Positions 36,703 through 47,157 of a stretch of 64,000 nt of DNA are shown in pieces. The notes beneath the pieces are model-generated. The model saw only the letters and a list, made by a program, of their open reading frames with translations, was not told the origin of the DNA and did no database searches. Source of the DNA: Nymphaea colorata (lineage: Eukaryota; Streptophyta; Magnoliopsida; Nymphaeales; Nymphaeaceae); assembly GCF_008831285.2 (NCBI RefSeq), contig NC_045145.1, positions 14,940,802 through 15,004,801 of the forward strand, read 5' to 3'. The number at the start of each line of letters is the position of its first letter. Positions within the stretch are counted from its first letter, which is position 1. The position numbers were made by a program, and so were the translations under genes.

Positions 36703-37065
36703 ATGGCCGCTTCTCAGGCATCATCATCCAGCAGGGCCTCCAAGCCGCTGCTCCTGCTTCTGCTTCTGGTGTTGGCCGCCTTCTTCTCCGGTGCCGATGC
36801 CCGCGGTGGTCACGGCGGCCACCACCTCCACCGCAAGCTGCATGCCCCGGCGCCGGCTCCCAGCTGGCCCCCGGAGTGGACCCAGTACAAGGAGTTCCCG
36901 GATGTGGCAGGCTTCATGTTCGCGTCGCCGACTGGCATAATCAACAATGGGAACGAGTGCTTCGACTGCTGCATCCCGGCCTGCATGAAATATTTCTCAA
37001 AAGACTACACCGACGAGTGTCCCTTCTTCTGCGTGAGGACGTGCATGAACCTCTTCGGGAATTGA
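36703..37065 (+). CDS. Small secreted cysteine-rich peptide precursor (unknown family)
   Basis: Single-exon frame of 120 aa. A signal peptide is clear: basic N-region to Lys14, a poly-Leu core (residues 15-28) and a likely cut after GADA (31-33/34). A Gly/His/Pro-rich spacer (35-57) follows, then a C-terminal module with seven cysteines at 86, 89, 90, 94, 106, 110 and 114 (CX2CCX3CX11CX3CX3C). The two CX3C pairs resemble helical-hairpin disulfide peptides, but I recognise no specific family, and an odd Cys count is unusual. The frame is much more GC-rich than its surroundings, with GC-biased third positions, and a poly(A) signal follows 119 bp after the stop, so it looks expressed. An overlapping frame in another phase (36456-37166) lacks these features. 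It probably encodes an apoplastic defence or signalling peptide; function is inference only. Confidence 0.75.
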   Translation: MAASQASSSSRASKPLLLLLLLVLAAFFSGADARGGHGGHHLHRKLHAPAPAPSWPPEWTQYKEFPDVAGFMFASPTGIINNGNECFDCCIPACMKYFSKDYTDECPFFCVRTCMNLFGN

Positions 37066-37183
37066 GCAGCCGCCTAAGATCGATCATCCCATCCGCCGTG
37101 ACTTCATCTCCCCACCCCACCTTCTTCTGCTCGATCAATGTGACCTTACTTCTTCCCTCCTCCTAATATTTGGTTGACGAATG

Positions 37184-37189
37184 AATAAA
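37184..37189 (+). terminator. Poly(A) signal of the Cys-rich peptide gene
   Basis: AATAAA located 119 bp after the stop codon in a T-rich context. Confidence 0.6.
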
Positions 37190-38873
37190 ATGGTCTGGCT
37201 GTTGGGAACAGAGTAAGCCGCGTCCTATTTTTGCTTACGTTCTCCCGTTTTCCTCGTGTCATCGATTTCATGCACACGTACGTCGCCTTTCTGATGCTCC
37301 TCAATGCTAAAGACAAGAATATAGGCGGTTTCTGTTCGGGGCATTGACGTTTGGTTTCTGTTCAGTGATCAATATGAACCAAACTCCTACCAAACGATGC
37401 CAAGCGTGTGAACTTTCAACTATCAAGTTGTGGCCTTAGAGAGTTGGTTTCCTAGAGATAAGTTTAACTAGAAGTGGACGAAAAACGTCACTCATTCCAA
37501 TCGGAATCCGTCCACTTCAAAAGACGATGACCAGTAGTGAAGCTGTCACCTTGCTCTGGAACGACCCAAATTTTCCGGCAAATTATTTCATCGCACTCCT
37601 TCCATCCCCTGATACGACAAGCTGGCGGCCTAAGGACGAAGCCGCCGGCTGCATGTCACCTTCCGTTATTAAATCATAGCAAATACGTACGCTGCTCGTC
37701 ACCTAAACCGTTACCTTTCGTTTTATATTACCTTTCTTCTTTGTGGACCCAAGCAACAAGGTGGCCATTTCCTTCTTCTTTTTCTAACTTTTAACATCTC
37801 TTACGTTCCAAACCTTTTCCCGTATCCCTCGCGACCAGGCGATGAGATGTTCATTGTAGAAAATTTTAAGAAAACTTAAGAATCACCCAAACGACCTAGT
37901 TTCAATAGAAGTTACCATTAAGCAAATCTTCTAAACCAATAGGCAGAAAGTACTTTTGGCAGTTGTAGAATTAACCAGTCATTCCAAAGTTTGCTGGTGC
38001 CGAGGAAGTTCGGGGTCAAAATCACAGAAAATGGGGTTCCCCACCCACATGATCAGGGTGTGAATCCTTAAAGTTGGCATTTGATAACCTAGATTTAAGT
38101 TTTGAGGATGCATAAAAAGATATGTTTTGAGAGATCTTCAATTTAAAATAAAAACATAAAATTTTAATCTATGCTTCATGTAAAACCATGAATTTAAAAT
38201 CGGATAGCATGAATTTAAGATCTGGTGGTTTGGTCTTAAATCCATTGATCTAAAATCTGTGGTGAAATAAACACAACCTAAGGTTCAAACATTCACCAGT
38301 TTGAACGTAAATATGAAGTTTACCAAGAGTGAGTTGTATGCACTTGGTGAGGTGAGGGATGCCCGATATAGACATATAAAATAAAGGTGGTTGTTGGAAT
38401 AGTTTATTATTTTTTTAAAAAGAAATATATTTTTTTATTGTTAACTTTGTCATTACTTCATTTGTCCTTATACAAAAAACTCCTTATAAAGCAGGGTATT
38501 ATCAATTTTTTGTGCACCAAACGGTGCATATAACCAACTTCCAAGTTAACCAAAAGTTCACCAATGTTTAAAATGTGGTTGTGCAACTGAAAGTATGTGG
38601 ACTTGAAAGAGTACATGGTCCACACCGTAGCCCTTCTGTCAACTTGCTCTCAAAATAAGGAATGTATCGAAACCAGCAACTATTTTTCATCCAAGGTAAG
38701 AGGGAGATTGGGAGACCACACAACTATTTAACAAACAAACATGAGACAACTTGACTAATTCTTCTCCCCGGCTACCATAAACCACCAGTGGAGGCCTCAA
38801 GACCCATCTGTTAGTACTGAACTCGTACCATCCTGCTCAGTGCTCACCGGAGAAACAAAAGCAGAGAAAAAGG
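37190..38873. other. Spacer upstream of UGT85-like gene 3
   Basis: No gene seen. The stretch at about 38070-38285 ('ttggcatttgataac' to 'gaaataaacacaacc') looks like an eroded MITE, but the ends are too imperfect to call. A weak TATTTAA near 38724 could serve gene 3. Confidence 0.4.
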
Positions 38874-40845
38874 ATGGCCTCATCGGCACCGACGACCAGT
38901 AGAAACCCCCATGCAGTGTGCGTCCCCTACCCTGCACAGGGGCATATCAAGCCCATGATGCAACTGGCAAAGCTTCTCCACTGCAATGGCTACCACATAA
39001 CTTTTGTCAACACAGATTACAACCATCAGCGCCTGGTCCGCTCATGGGGACCGGACTCCGTCAGGGGCTTCAAGGATTTCAGGTTCAAGTCCATGCCCGA
39101 CGGCTTACCACCCTCGGACCCCGACCGGACCCAGAATATCGTCGCGCTCTGCGATTCCGTCACCAAGAACTTCGCCGGTCCTTTCCTTGATCTTGTCATG
39201 AAGATCAATGAGTCAGCTGAAGACCCACCTGTCACCTGCATAGTCTCGGATGTGTTCATGACCTTCACACAAAAGGCAGCAGAGAAGCTTGGGGTACCCT
39301 GGGTCGCCCTGTGGACTGCTAGTGCCTGTGCCTTTTGGTCCTACTTTCATTACGTTGATCTTGTGCAGAAGGGCTATACACCACTTAAAGGTATGCGCCT
39401 ACTCAAGTAATCTCTTCTTCGTTTCTATATTAAGTTTCCAGCTTCCTGTTTTCCATAATCACATACCACTCTGTTCTCCAGATTTTCACGTCAGATTAGA
39501 TCTTTTCCTTTCCAGATCTCCCCTGTTCATTTTCTCCAAAACAAGAAAGAAATCAAAGCTTGTTTTTGTGACCTTTAGCTTCCACTACATTGACCCACTC
39601 GTCAAAACCAAGCCGCAAACTCGTCTACTTTTCTAGCTAATTGTCTCTCTCCCCCCTCTCGAGCTTTCTTGTTTGCCGTACTGTAGAAAAACCCTCAAGC
39701 TAATGCAGCCCATCCTAAAAGAGACATTAAAACATCCCTGTATAAAACTCTAAATTGTCTCTTAGACAGCACCTCTTCTCATCCGCGTTAGTCGAATCTT
39801 CAAGATGATCGAGGAAGCAATTCCCTCGATTAATTCCTTGGTGGTCTTTGCTTATTTACAAGGTTTGAGTTCTTTGGACTTAATTTGGTTGATTAATTTA
39901 ACAGATGAGGCCCAGCTAAGAAATGGGTACATGGAAACAGCGATCGATTGGATCCCGGGGATGCCGGACATTCGTCTGAAGGACATCCCCACTTTCATCA
40001 CGACTCTCAACAGGGACGACGTCATGCTTAATTTCTGCATGAACAATGCGCAGACAGCTGCAAAGGCCTCTGCAGTCATCTTCAACACCTTTGATGAGTT
40101 AGAGCACGAAGTCCTGAACGCCATCAAGTTTCGAATCCCTCAATCCTTCACGGCCGGCCCCCTCCTAAAACTGAGCCGGACAGTTCCCATAAATGGGCTC
40201 AGTGCCATCAAGAACAGCCTGTGGAAAGAAGACCAGTCGTGCCTGAACTGGCTCGACGAGAAAGAGGCAGGCTCCGTCATCTACGTCAACTTCGGAAGCA
40301 TCACGGTCATCAGTCCCCAACAACTGCTGGAGTTTGCTTGGGGTTTGGCTAAGAGCAAGTACCCATTCCTATGGATCATCAGGCCTGACCTTGTGCAGGG
40401 TGGTGATGCGGCAATTCTTCCACAGGAGTTCCTATTGGAGACGAGAGGAAGAGGACTGATGGGTAGCTGGTGCTCACAGGAGCAGGTCCTCAACCATCCC
40501 TCCGTAGGTCTTTTCCTCACCCACAATGGATGGAACTCCATGCTGGAGAGCATATGCGCAGGCGTGCCTATGCTATGTTGGCCCTTCTTTGCAGACCAGC
40601 CGACCAACTGTAGATACGCTTGCGCCAAATGGGGCATGGGAATGGAGATTGACGGCAGTGTGAAGATGGAGGCATTAGTGAAGGAGTGCATGGGAGGGGA
40701 GAAGGGGAAGGAAATGAGAAGGAGAGCCAACGAATGGAAAGAGAGTGCAGAAAAGGCTTCTTTGGCAGGTGGGCCGTCCCATGTTGCTCTGGAAAGTTTG
40801 CTCAACGGGCTACTGTTGCACCAGCACGGAGGGACTAATAATTGA
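38874..40845 (+). CDS. UGT85A-like: UDP-glycosyltransferase, UGT85 family, gene 3 of cluster
   Basis: Two exons, 38874-39390 and 39905-40845, with a 514-bp intron at the conserved UGT85 position (after ...GYTPLK); 485 aa, full length. Catalytic His24 is in PYPAQGH and Asp126 in CIVSD. The PSPG box runs from WCSQEQVLNHPS to FFADQ; it has HNGWNS where genes 1 and 2 have HCGWNS, a substitution also seen in other UGT85s. After the PSPG box this copy is three residues shorter than its neighbours (DGSVKMEALVKE against EGEVKRGEVERLVRE). It is oriented opposite to genes 1 and 2 and more diverged, so it is an older duplicate or was inverted. A poly(A) signal AATAAA is at 40913-40918. Likely functional; acceptor unknown. 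Confidence 0.93.
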
Positions 40846-40912
40846 TTACAGGTCCGTCCAGCTATCATATATAATATATACCAAAGCTGCCATGTCTCAC
40901 TGTGTTAGTTCT

Positions 40913-40918
40913 AATAAA
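40913..40918 (+). terminator. Poly(A) signal of UGT85-like gene 3
   Basis: AATAAA 68 bp after the stop codon at 40845. Confidence 0.6.
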
Positions 40919-43287
40919 AGCAGACCTCCAATACTGTCTGTTTTAGGTTTACGCAGGAGAGCTATTTCCAGGTACTTCTTGGTAGCTTATATGTATCTCA
41001 TCTCCTATATCGTTAATGCAGATTAACTATCCAATTTAGTTTCCAATGTTACGACCTGCTATTATTTGGAAATTCGGTGCAATATTTTCTTGATCAGTAG
41101 ATGAAATCAGCTGTTATCTAAATAGCCCTTCACTGCATGCGTCTTGGATATCCTTGGGCCATCAACGGGAGGTCGATAAAATTGCGAAATTAGCTTTTCT
41201 TCACTATCATGAAAGGGATAAGCCGAAGGGTCTGGTTCATGAATTATGGCGCGCTTGAATGTTGGTGAACAGGTGTCGCGGAACTTGTTTCTCTGTCTCA
41301 CCTCAAATGTGAGACGGAAAGCACTTCTGACGGAGACCAGATCCCATAAATAAATGTTAAAAAGTATTTTAAACAAAATATGATCCTTTTAATGTGGTTC
41401 GAAGCACTCATTTAATATAAATCATGCATTATTTCAAATCATTTTTGTAAAAAAAAAAAAAGATTTTTATACTACCAAAAATTTGTTTTTATAAGAGCCG
41501 TTCATTTTTTGGCTATTAAAAAACCATTATTTAAGTAAAAAAACAATTACCTTAATATATGTTTCTCATCAACTCACTCTTAAGATCATATCCATAAAGT
41601 TATATTTCAATAATAATAATAATAATAATAATTTCAGTAGGTCTGGTTTTTGTCTCTTACAAGTGGTTTGGTTTTTATCATATATATATACATCCTAACA
41701 GTTTCCCCTCATTATGTATGGAATATGCAGCCAAGTTCGCCAGTAGGTGGTGGGTCATGCCAGCCTTTGGTACAGGTGCTGTTTGATGACGAAAAGCAAG
41801 TACCGACTCTGCTATTCGACTTGGAACTCGTTTGGGATATGGGAGGCGGCCACACCTGTTTCGTCAGATACTCCTTTTAACTGCGCCCGTTGTTATAACT
41901 CAAAAGACTAAAGTCCATCGTGTGGACTTGATGGGTTGATCTGTCATGAGAAGCGGATGTGGATGAACGTAGTTGGAATTCCTGCACGATCGGAGAAGAT
42001 CCGATTGCCAAAAGAATCGATTTTCAAATCTTGAGAATTTGAAGGTTAACTAATCAGATTATAACTATTATGCTAAAAAACTAATAAAGAACCGTCCTGT
42101 GCAGGCGCAATTACTGCAACCGGTCCTTTTCAGAGGCCATGATATCAATCAAAAAATGTGGCGACCCCACAGGAGGTCGCTCACCTGTTGCTTTCAGCAA
42201 TACTTTAGGAGGGGAAGCATCCAGAAAAAGCAATTTATTTGAGCAAAAGTTGGAACCACTTTTCCTTGTTGTCTTACATGTGAAGTTACCACAAAAGTAT
42301 ATTTTTGCAAAAGCAACCACTTTCCGTTACAATGTCATATCAAATATGACAAGAACATGACTTTGATATTTCCCCTTTTCTTGTTTTATGTTTAAATTTG
42401 GTCACTTCTGATGCTTCAAGTTCTCAGAGAGAATAATTTCTAAGATGTGAGAACGATTTAACAATGTGAACAAGTTCAGGAAGCGGGACAAGAGTAATGA
42501 GGAAATTTTCTAGAAAAAAATGTTTAAGTCACCCACTAACACAGCAAGTTACAACTTACAAGAGTAAGGACCCCTGCTAAAACCCCTAAACTCACCCACG
42601 CTGCCCTAATCCCTGATTAGGGTTTTCTCTGCCCGGAAGGTAAAACGCTCAATCACCGTCCCCCTCATCTAAGGTCCTTCGACCTTATTTATAAGCACTA
42701 TTGGATCATCCGTGAGGATCCAATCCATTCTATACCCGGTGCATAACAAAAAAGTAGTGTGATCTATTCTGATATAACTCTTGCTTAGATTCCATCATGA
42801 GCTCATCCAGCAGGTATTTAATACTGTGAAAATGAAGAATTTTTGTCAACCATTGTCCTATCCATTTTATATTTTCAACAGTTTCATAACAGCATCCTTC
42901 TGTTTGAATAGGTCTGTGGCTTTCACACTTGAATATTATTAGATATCACAATTTTTTATAGATCTCCCTGTCAGGCAATTTATAGCAAGCAGAATCTTGT
43001 TACTTGAAAAAATATAATGGTTCTTTACTTGATATCAGCAGCCGATAATTGGCAAATGCAGAACTGAAGGATGACTTTCAGATAGTTGAACATTTAAACT
43101 CAAATGAGACCAACAACTGATATACAAATTTCATAGTGGGATATGCATTTAGCAACCCAATAAATGAATATCATTGGTGGAAAACATGATGCCACTGCTT
43201 GTTAAACAGGCAGTACATCCCTCTGTATGAATATTCAGTATACACAAGGACACTTTTCATGCACCAAATTTGAGCAACCTCCTACAT
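40919..43287. other. Spacer between UGT85-like gene 3 and the HAD gene
   Basis: No gene recognised. It contains an (AAT)n run at about 41609-41632 and presumably the 3' UTR of the HAD gene at the right edge. Confidence 0.5.
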
Positions 43288-46200
43288 CTACCTGGCAACT
43301 AAAGAATTACGAAGCAGCAACTCAAGTTCCTCTAATCTGCACGTAATTTGTGGATCATTGAAACAAAGAACATAAGCATAAAAACACTTCTGCAGGCAAA
43401 TTATTCAGTGAGGAGCAACAAGTACCTGACATTACTAAGATCTGGATATATGGCAATTGCATCTTTAAAATCCTGCAAGAACAAAATACACGTGTCCAAC
43501 ACATCAACATAGAATTTTCGAATGGTAAATATTCAACTTATGCGGTTGAAAACACTATCAGCTTGAAACTCACTTGGTTAGCGGTTGAGGAGGTGAATGT
43601 TACAAGACAATGCATTTCTGCACCTGATGCTGCCTGAAATGTAAAAGGGCAAAGAAGAAAAGAATAAGAAAAAAATAATTCAGCATCATTCCCAAATTAA
43701 GCTAGCTAGCTTACCAGAAACCTCACCTGTAAGCCAATGACACTGTCCTCCACCACTAGGCAATTCTCAGGTAGCACTCCCAGTATCTGAAACGCCAAAG
43801 AGAGTAATTAAATAATGGACAAACAGGGATCGTGAAGACATTTGGATACACAAACATGGAAGAACAATGACTACCTTCGCAGCTGTCTTGTATATTGATG
43901 GATCTGGTTTCTTTTCCTTAACATCATCACCTGCAAACAACATTAAACTGTAGTTGGCTTTTAACTTACTAGTTCATTGTCCATCTTATACAGTTGTGAA
44001 GATGTGAATAAACTACACTATAAACAAACAAAAGAAGTTGAAGGGATTAGTGAAGAGAGGAGTCGGGCCAAGTCGACATGGACACGTTAGTCTGCCAGGT
44101 GCACTGGTGTTTCATAGGTTAAGAAATAAAATTTATTCAGCTCAAAGTAAAGCACCCCATTTATAAATAACAACCAAAGCACCAACTACTAGAACAAGAA
44201 CTGCTTGGGTGGACAATTAATCTGAGAAGCAGCCTAGCTAAGAAATCTTGTAATAGAATATAGAACCTGCAAGGAAGCAGTTGAGTTGTTTGAAACGGTC
44301 CTGCACATGCCCCAGCAATTATAAATATTCATGAAGGGATATGTTGAGTTCTAATTTTGAATGATGCAAGTGCTCTTAGTCTTACAACTCCCAATAGATT
44401 CTCAAGACAAAGTATCACTGAGCTTTTCGTAGCAGCCGAGCATACTGCAAGCTTAATCCCCTACAAGACCAAAAACAAATGTTTGCTAAGTTGATGACCT
44501 GCACCATAGGACAAATACATATCCAGTTAAGTAAGCCACCAAATGGTAAATGAGCAGTTAAATTAGTTTCCGTCCTCCAAAATTGAGTGCATACAAGTCC
44601 GTCGTGACTTTGTGTGTTTGCCTCTTTCCTGAACCTTTTATTCATCTTTCTCCTTTTTTTCATTAACAGTGACGAAAGTGTATAACAACCAATTTAATAT
44701 GCTAGTATGTCTAATCACATTAAACGCGTTTGAATCTGAGATAGTCCAGAATCAACATTCAAGAGTTACAAAGATGAGGATGACCAAGAAATAGATGCCA
44801 ACATTATGGGCACCATTCTAGCATATAAAATAGTGAACCATACGTCGTCATGCTAAACATGCTTCAAAGAAAAATATTCTTTGTTGAAATAACATTCTAC
44901 ATAGATCAAGTGTACTGCCATAGGCTATCGTGGTACAGCACCAAAAAATGTGCAGACAGAGAACAAACTAAATTTGCATGAATGAATCAAAACTTAACAA
45001 CTGATAAAATGCATGAACTCAAGAGCTTGTGCACAAAAGAATATGTGTTTGGTAATAAGATTCCTCACCGCAGCTTTAGCATCATCCATAAGCCTAATGA
45101 CACCAGGTCTGGGCTTCACCTTCCCACAGCCAAATGTCCAAATATTAATGCATCAGTATCCCTGACAAGTAAATTGGAGGGAGATAAATGACAAAACAGA
45201 TCATATGCTTCTCACAGTTCCAGATTTAATGATCTCTTTATATCTCTCAGTTTTCCAGTCCTACAAAAAGAGAGAAAAAAAAAACATCACAACATTGATA
45301 GATGAATGACAATTGATTATAAGTTATAACTGCAAGAAATTTAAATTATGGATGTCAAAAGGATCAGGATCAGATCAAATATAGCTAATTACTGTCTAAG
45401 AGTAATCAGATATTGCTTAACCTGACTCGCACTCAGATTTGAATTAGAAGAGAAAAAAAAAGTCAAAAACATATCAAATATTTTATATGCAATCAAGTTT
45501 GAATGCCTGCAGAAATTGGATATCCATCTAATTCAGTGAGAAAATTCCTATACAAATATAAATCTGATTACTGATTTGATCATTAATCACATAAAATCAG
45601 ATTTACTTGGATTCCACATAAATATCAGATTATATCGGAACAATTGACATCCGTAGTTTCAATACATAGACAAACTATGGGGTGGCATGATTGTCATACA
45701 AATAAACAGGGAAAACATGGGGCCCTTTGAAGAACCAAAATAGCAGAAAAAATGCTGCAATTTCATTTTTCTTTAAGCAACAAGAGATGTATCATCTTGA
45801 AATGCTTATTGCTAAATTTCTACCCTTTCAGAAACTGAACTTGACAATCATTTCATTAGAAATTACATAAGACGCCTCCCGACACTTAGATCGGCGACAG
45901 CCCGAGACCTTCAGGTTGTAGTAATAGTCTAGTACACGGGGTGGGTTTCTCGGCATAAACCGGACTGGCCAACAAAAAAAGGTAAATGGGATTCTGTCTT
46001 CTCTATAAATCACTGGTCTTGCAAACGTTTCTCCCTATAAGCACTCCGATACCGTCATTCCTTTTTACTGGGAAGATACTACTCTTCCGGATAAGTTTTA
46101 AGGGCTTTTATGTAAACAACCACCTATAACATCCTAGCTCATTGGCCGGTATAAATAAGCATTGACGTTTTAGGAGCCTCGAGCTAAATAGCCTCATTCG

Positions 46201-47157
46201 CCATATGAACTTCGGAAAGATCGACGGATTCGTGTACGTCGCATTCATTCTCAAGAAACCAATTTCATCCACGGGAATTCGGACACTATCAATTTCTTCT
46301 TATACTGCAACTGTTTCGTGTCTCATTGATGCGATAAGTGCAAATCAGAAGAATTGTGCAGGTCTAAAAGCGTCAAAGAACCAACATCCACTTCCCCAAA
46401 AAAGAAAGAAACCCTCGCTGAATTTCCATAGAGCACAAAAAAGTTATTTCATATAAGCAATCAGCAAACAGAGGCGTCTCAGATCTGATCTTTTATCCAA
46501 GAATTCATATTTGGAAGATTGATAACCTCAATCTGATGAGAAATTCACCTGAAGCGTATCGATCAGCCGGGCTCTATCCTCGTCCCCAGCAGGAGGCTCC
46601 TCGGAGATCGACGAAGACGGCCATCCGTTCTCCCCGAAATACCTGAAATCACGCAATGGGTGCCGTCAACAGAAAAAAGAGCAACAATCAAAACCGATGG
46701 CCGAACGAAGAAGCGAAGACTTGTACCATCGCATCTTGGGCTTCCCCCCGCCAATCCTGTTCTGGAGCTCATCGTAGAAGTCAGAGTCCCAATATATCTG
46801 CTGCGACGGCGAGGAGGGGCAGCGGACATTGAAGTGAGCGAAGGCGTCGTTGTACGCCTGCCTGTGCAGGTGCTCCGACTCAAGGATCACGCCATCGCAA
46901 TCAAAGATAAGAGCGTGTAATGGAGAACCACCGCTGTCTGATGTAGCAGAAGAAGAAGAAGAAGAAGAAGAAACAGCAGCGATCGCTGGAAGCCTTGATC
47001 TGGTCCAATTAGAAACGCCGAGAGCGGATCGGGAACGAAGAGAAGCTGCGGAGGGAGAATGAACTAGGGCTGCCGGAAGAAGAGAAACGGGTTCTTGGGG
47101 TTGAGGACGGCAATTTACAGGGAGGAGAAGCGGCGAGAAGGGCGACGAGGAAGCCAT
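43288..47157 (-). CDS. Chloroplast HAD-superfamily hydrolase, CbbY-like (At4g39970 type)
   Basis: HAD phosphatase of the CbbY/sugar-phosphate phosphatase group. I assembled 11 exons: 46727-47157, 46549-46642, 45216-45260, 45069-45119, 44386-44460, 44267-44300, 43875-43930, 43727-43786, 43574-43633, 43426-43472 and 43288-43336. All have GT-AG ends and total 1002 nt, encoding 333 aa. Residues 1-~75 are a Ser/Pro/Arg-rich chloroplast transit-type peptide with a poly-Ser run from (GAA)n on the plus strand. Catalytic motifs: I FDCDGV (Asp86, Asp88), II VCSAAT (Ser215), III EKKPDP (Lys251), IV VVEDS (Glu275, Asp276). The cap domain includes GGGKPKMRWYF. In bacteria CbbY acts on xylulose-1,5-bisphosphate; the plant substrate is inferred. 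Intron 2 (45261-46548) is long and contains a TA-flanked element. Confidence 0.92.
45349..45653. mobile_element. TA-flanked GGATGTCAA-type inverted-repeat element, copy 2 (305 bp), in HAD intron 2
   Basis: Left end TA|TGGATGTCAA and right end TTGACATCCG|TA form a 9-base perfect inverted repeat (GGATGTCAA) flanked by TA. The interior has 'aatcagat', 'aaatctgatt' and 'ggatatcc' blocks as in the other two copies, and no coding capacity. Confidence 0.6.

Noticed and set aside
36456-37166. 236-codon frame overlapping the Cys-rich peptide gene
   Set aside because: It is open mainly because of the high GC content of the real gene in another frame. It lacks a signal peptide and ordered domains, and its start lies far upstream.
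38070-38285. Possible MITE with 'ttggcatttgataac' and 'gaaataaacacaacc' ends
   Set aside because: Terminal inverted repeat match is too poor and no target duplication was found by eye.
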